DNA of 7,623 bases, taken from NCBI GenBank assembly GCA_012516755.1, contig JAAYWE010000052.1, forward strand, positions 1-7,623, written 5' to 3'. Each line of letters starts with the position of its first letter. Position 1 is the stretch's first letter. This DNA is from Treponema sp. (GTDB taxonomy: Bacteria > Spirochaetota > Spirochaetia > Treponematales > Rectinemataceae). The notes beneath the pieces are model-generated. The model did not search any database and was not told where the DNA came from. It worked only from the letters and a program-made list of their open reading frames with translations. Position numbers and translations under genes: made by a program. Shown piece after piece: positions 5,974 through 7,623 of the stretch.

Positions 5974-7116
5974 ATGAATGAACTTGTGGGCAGCTGCATA
6001 AAAGGCGATATGCGTTCGATAGCTCGACTTATTACTCTTTTGGAGAATCAGGACCGAGAAGCCTATGCTGCCCTTTATCGCCTAAAGGATCATGAAGGTG
6101 TCGCTCAGGTTGTCGGAATTACAGGCCCACCTGGTGCTGGCAAAAGTACTTTGGTAGATAAATTGATTTCACAATTTAGAGCTAAGGGCAGGAAGGTAGG
6201 CGTCCTGGCTGTCGATCCTACAAGCCCTTTTTCCGGAGGAGCGATTTTAGGCGATAGGCTTAGGATGCAAGGCCATGCAACCGATGCGGGTGTTTTTATT
6301 CGGAGTCTCGCTACGAGGGGTAGCCTGGGCGGCATTTCGAAGGCTACTCACGCTGCTATTAAGGTTCTCGATGCTGCAGGCTATGACATTCTCCTTGTCG
6401 AGACTGTTGGAGTCGGACAGTCAGAGATAGACATAATGAGAGTTGCCGATACCGTTGTTCTTATCTCAGTGCCGGGGCTTGGAGATGATATCCAGGTTAT
6501 CAAGGCAGGTATTATGGAGATTGGCGACATCTTTGTAGTGAATAAGGCGGACAGAGATGGGGCGGATAGGTTAGTGCGCGAACTAAAGGCCATGCTCGAA
6601 ACCCAGGCTCAACTGAATCGAGGACAAGCGCTTTCTGGGGGACCGGATACACTTGCGGCGCGCGATCCTAATTTTATGCATCATGCCGGTCTTGTGGGAG
6701 GATTGAGCATTGGCGCTGAAAAGGTAGGCTTCTCTATAGGGAAGGAGTCCGGTACGCCAGCTTATTTTGATTCCGGACAGATTCCCATTCCTCCGGTACT
6801 AAAAACAATTGCTGCAACCGGAGTTGGTGTAGCTGAGCTTTCTGAGGCCATAATTCAGCACTTCAAGTTGCTAAAGGAAACAGGCGAGCTCGAAAAAAAG
6901 CGTCTCGAATCTATAAAATACCAGCTAGGCCAGTTTATTTTCGATGAAGTGGCTCAAGTGTTGAATGGTTCTCCAGTCTCAGAAATTCGCGATAATTTGG
7001 CAGAGCAGGTATTCTTTCGAAAACTGGATGTCTACAGTGCAGGAATGGCACTTTTTAATAGGATTCTGTCGACAAAAGAGATAAAAGGAGCGGCGCATGA
7101 AAGCCCTAAAGATTGA
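5974..7116 (+). CDS. meaB: MeaB/ArgK-type G3E GTPase, methylmalonyl-CoA mutase chaperone
   Basis: This 380-residue cytoplasmic P-loop GTPase gates cofactor loading and protects the mutase from inactivation. Motifs in order are the Walker A GPPGAGKST (51-59), DPTSPFSGGAILGDRLRM (81-98), VETVGVGQSE (142-151), and the base-specificity NKAD (190-193) followed by the switch III-like stretch RDGADR. The C-terminal helices from about 285 form the usual dimerisation part. Most MeaB proteins have about 320-335 residues. The surplus here is mainly a glycine-rich segment at about 211-270, between the NKAD region and IPPVLKTIAATGVG. ATG 5974 follows a TGGAG at 10 nt, a weaker ribosome site than its neighbours. 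Its 3' end overlaps the epimerase gene by 20 nt. The mutase context makes this MeaB and not a general ArgK paralogue. Confidence 0.94.
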   Translation: MNELVGSCIKGDMRSIARLITLLENQDREAYAALYRLKDHEGVAQVVGITGPPGAGKSTLVDKLISQFRAKGRKVGVLAVDPTSPFSGGAILGDRLRMQGHATDAGVFIRSLATRGSLGGISKATHAAIKVLDAAGYDILLVETVGVGQSEIDIMRVADTVVLISVPGLGDDIQVIKAGIMEIGDIFVVNKADRDGADRLVRELKAMLETQAQLNRGQALSGGPDTLAARDPNFMHHAGLVGGLSIGAEKVGFSIGKESGTPAYFDSGQIPIPPVLKTIAATGVGVAELSEAIIQHFKLLKETGELEKKRLESIKYQLGQFIFDEVAQVLNGSPVSEIRDNLAEQVFFRKLDVYSAGMALFNRILSTKEIKGAAHESPKD

Positions 7117-7501
7117 TCATATTGGCATTGCGGTCGAAAAAATCGATACAGCCCTTTCGGTGTGGAGTGCCACATTAGGCCTTCCTCTGAATGGTATCGA
7201 AGAAGTGTTGGACCAGAAAGTAAAAACTGCTTTTATGCCAATTGGAGATACAGAGATAGAGCTTCTTGAATCTACCGATCCAGAAGGTCCGATCGGCAAA
7301 TTTATTGCTGCCAGAGGGCAGGGTGTCCATCATATGGCCTTCCGCGTCGAAAATATAGACAAGGCTTTATCTGAGCTCAAGGCAAAAGGCGTAAGGCTAA
7401 TCGACGAGGAACCCCGCTATGGTGCAGGAGGAGCAAGAATTGCCTTCATTCACCCCAAAGCGACGGGTGGTGTGCTTGTCGAACTTTGCGAACGAACGTA
7501 G
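7097..7501 (+). CDS. mce: Methylmalonyl-CoA epimerase
   Basis: The 134-residue VOC-superfamily metalloenzyme interconverts (R)- and (S)-methylmalonyl-CoA, linking the mutase (R form) to the carboxyltransferase/decarboxylase (S form). It has the two-module VOC layout. IDHIGIAV supplies His8, IELLE probably supplies Glu55, GVHHMAF supplies His78 or His79, and LVELCE supplies Glu129, together the expected divalent-metal ligands. The motif ARGQGVHHMAF and the tail IAFIHPKATGGVLVELCE are characteristic of this family and not of glyoxalase I. AAAAGGAG is 6 nt before ATG 7097, inside the end of meaB, suggesting coupled translation. Confidence 0.95.
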   Translation: MKALKIDHIGIAVEKIDTALSVWSATLGLPLNGIEEVLDQKVKTAFMPIGDTEIELLESTDPEGPIGKFIAARGQGVHHMAFRVENIDKALSELKAKGVRLIDEEPRYGAGGARIAFIHPKATGGVLVELCERT

Positions 7502-7533
7502 AATTCACTCTAAATTACTGTCGTAGAAAGCAG

Positions 7534-7548
7534 CCTCCTCGCTGGAGG
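7534..7548 (+). promoter_or_regulatory. Hairpin covering the ribosome binding site of the last gene
   Basis: CCTCC (7534-7538) is perfectly complementary to GGAGG (7544-7548), with a TCGCT loop. GGAGGA is the only strong Shine-Dalgarno sequence ahead of the carboxyltransferase start at 7562. A register shifted by a few bases (TCCTC with GAGGA) pairs equally well, so either fold buries the site. This may lower or regulate translation of the last gene. No T run follows, so it is not a terminator. Confidence 0.45.
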
Positions 7549-7561
7549 AATTACAACAAGG

Positions 7562-7623
7562 ATGGTCGGTATGGAAGAAAAGTTGAAGGAACTAGAGGAG
7601 CGCCGAGCGAAAGTGCTTGCCGG
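7562..7623 (+). CDS. mmdA: Acyl-CoA carboxyltransferase (MmdA / PccB / transcarboxylase 12S family), N-terminal fragment cut by window edge
   Basis: Only 20 full codons are visible. The charged opening helix MEEKLKELEERRAKVLAG is typical of the start of methylmalonyl-CoA decarboxylase alpha, propionyl-CoA carboxylase beta and transcarboxylase 12S. Two ATG codons are possible: 7562 (12 nt after GGAGGA) and 7571 (9 nt after AAGG). The family often begins near the second, so the first three residues are uncertain. It lies 60 nt after the epimerase stop on the same strand. Removing or moving the carboxyl group of (S)-methylmalonyl-CoA to give propionyl-CoA is the natural next step after the epimerase. 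No catalytic motif is in view, so the assignment leans on context. Confidence 0.7.
   Translation, partial: MVGMEEKLKELEERRAKVLA

Noticed and set aside
1..7623. CRISPR arrays, insertion sequences, tRNA or rRNA genes, prophage or defence genes
   Set aside because: No regularly spaced repeats, transposase motifs, terminal inverted repeats or tRNA-like folds were seen. Coding sequence fills nearly the whole window with metabolic genes.

Overview
The window reads as a compact metabolic operon from an anaerobic, amino-acid-fermenting bacterium of middling GC content. Ferredoxin-linked 2-oxoacid oxidation sits next to a B12-dependent methylmalonyl-CoA module, and biotin-type carboxyltransferase genes lie at both ends. 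This layout would suit Synergistota or a similar propionate-forming anaerobe, but that placement is an inference from gene content. No rRNA or other marker is present.

Layout. Positions 1-767 (minus strand) hold the first 255 residues of a pyruvate/oxaloacetate-type carboxyltransferase (OadA / PycB / transcarboxylase 5S family), cut by the left edge. Positions 768-1017 are a divergent control region. It has a good sigma70-type promoter for the plus-strand operon (TTGACA, 17 nt, TAGAAT), a plausible minus-strand promoter for the carboxyltransferase, and a 15-bp palindrome covering both -35 boxes. Positions 1018-3812 encode the four subunits of a 2-oxoacid:ferredoxin oxidoreductase in the order delta, alpha, beta, gamma, with overlapping or touching reading frames. 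Positions 3860-7501 encode methylmalonyl-CoA mutase (separate catalytic and B12-binding subunits), the MeaB GTPase chaperone and methylmalonyl-CoA epimerase. At 7562 the N-terminus of a second carboxyltransferase begins (MmdA / PccB / 12S family), cut by the right edge.

How the genes fit together. 2-oxoglutarate + CoA + oxidised ferredoxin gives succinyl-CoA + CO2 + reduced ferredoxin (Kor). The mutase converts succinyl-CoA to (R)-methylmalonyl-CoA, MeaB protects and reloads the mutase, and the epimerase gives (S)-methylmalonyl-CoA. The 12S/MmdA-type subunit would then remove the carboxyl group to give propionyl-CoA. The 5S/OadA-type subunit on the other strand could accept the carboxyl group onto pyruvate or work on oxaloacetate. 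The window therefore looks like a near-complete glutamate/2-oxoglutarate-to-propionyl-CoA cassette. All enzymes belong to known families. The less ordinary points are the co-transcription of Kor with the mutase module, the shared palindromic control site, a hairpin over the ribosome binding site of the last gene, an enlarged MeaB, and a short block of unusually C-rich codons inside the mutase gene.
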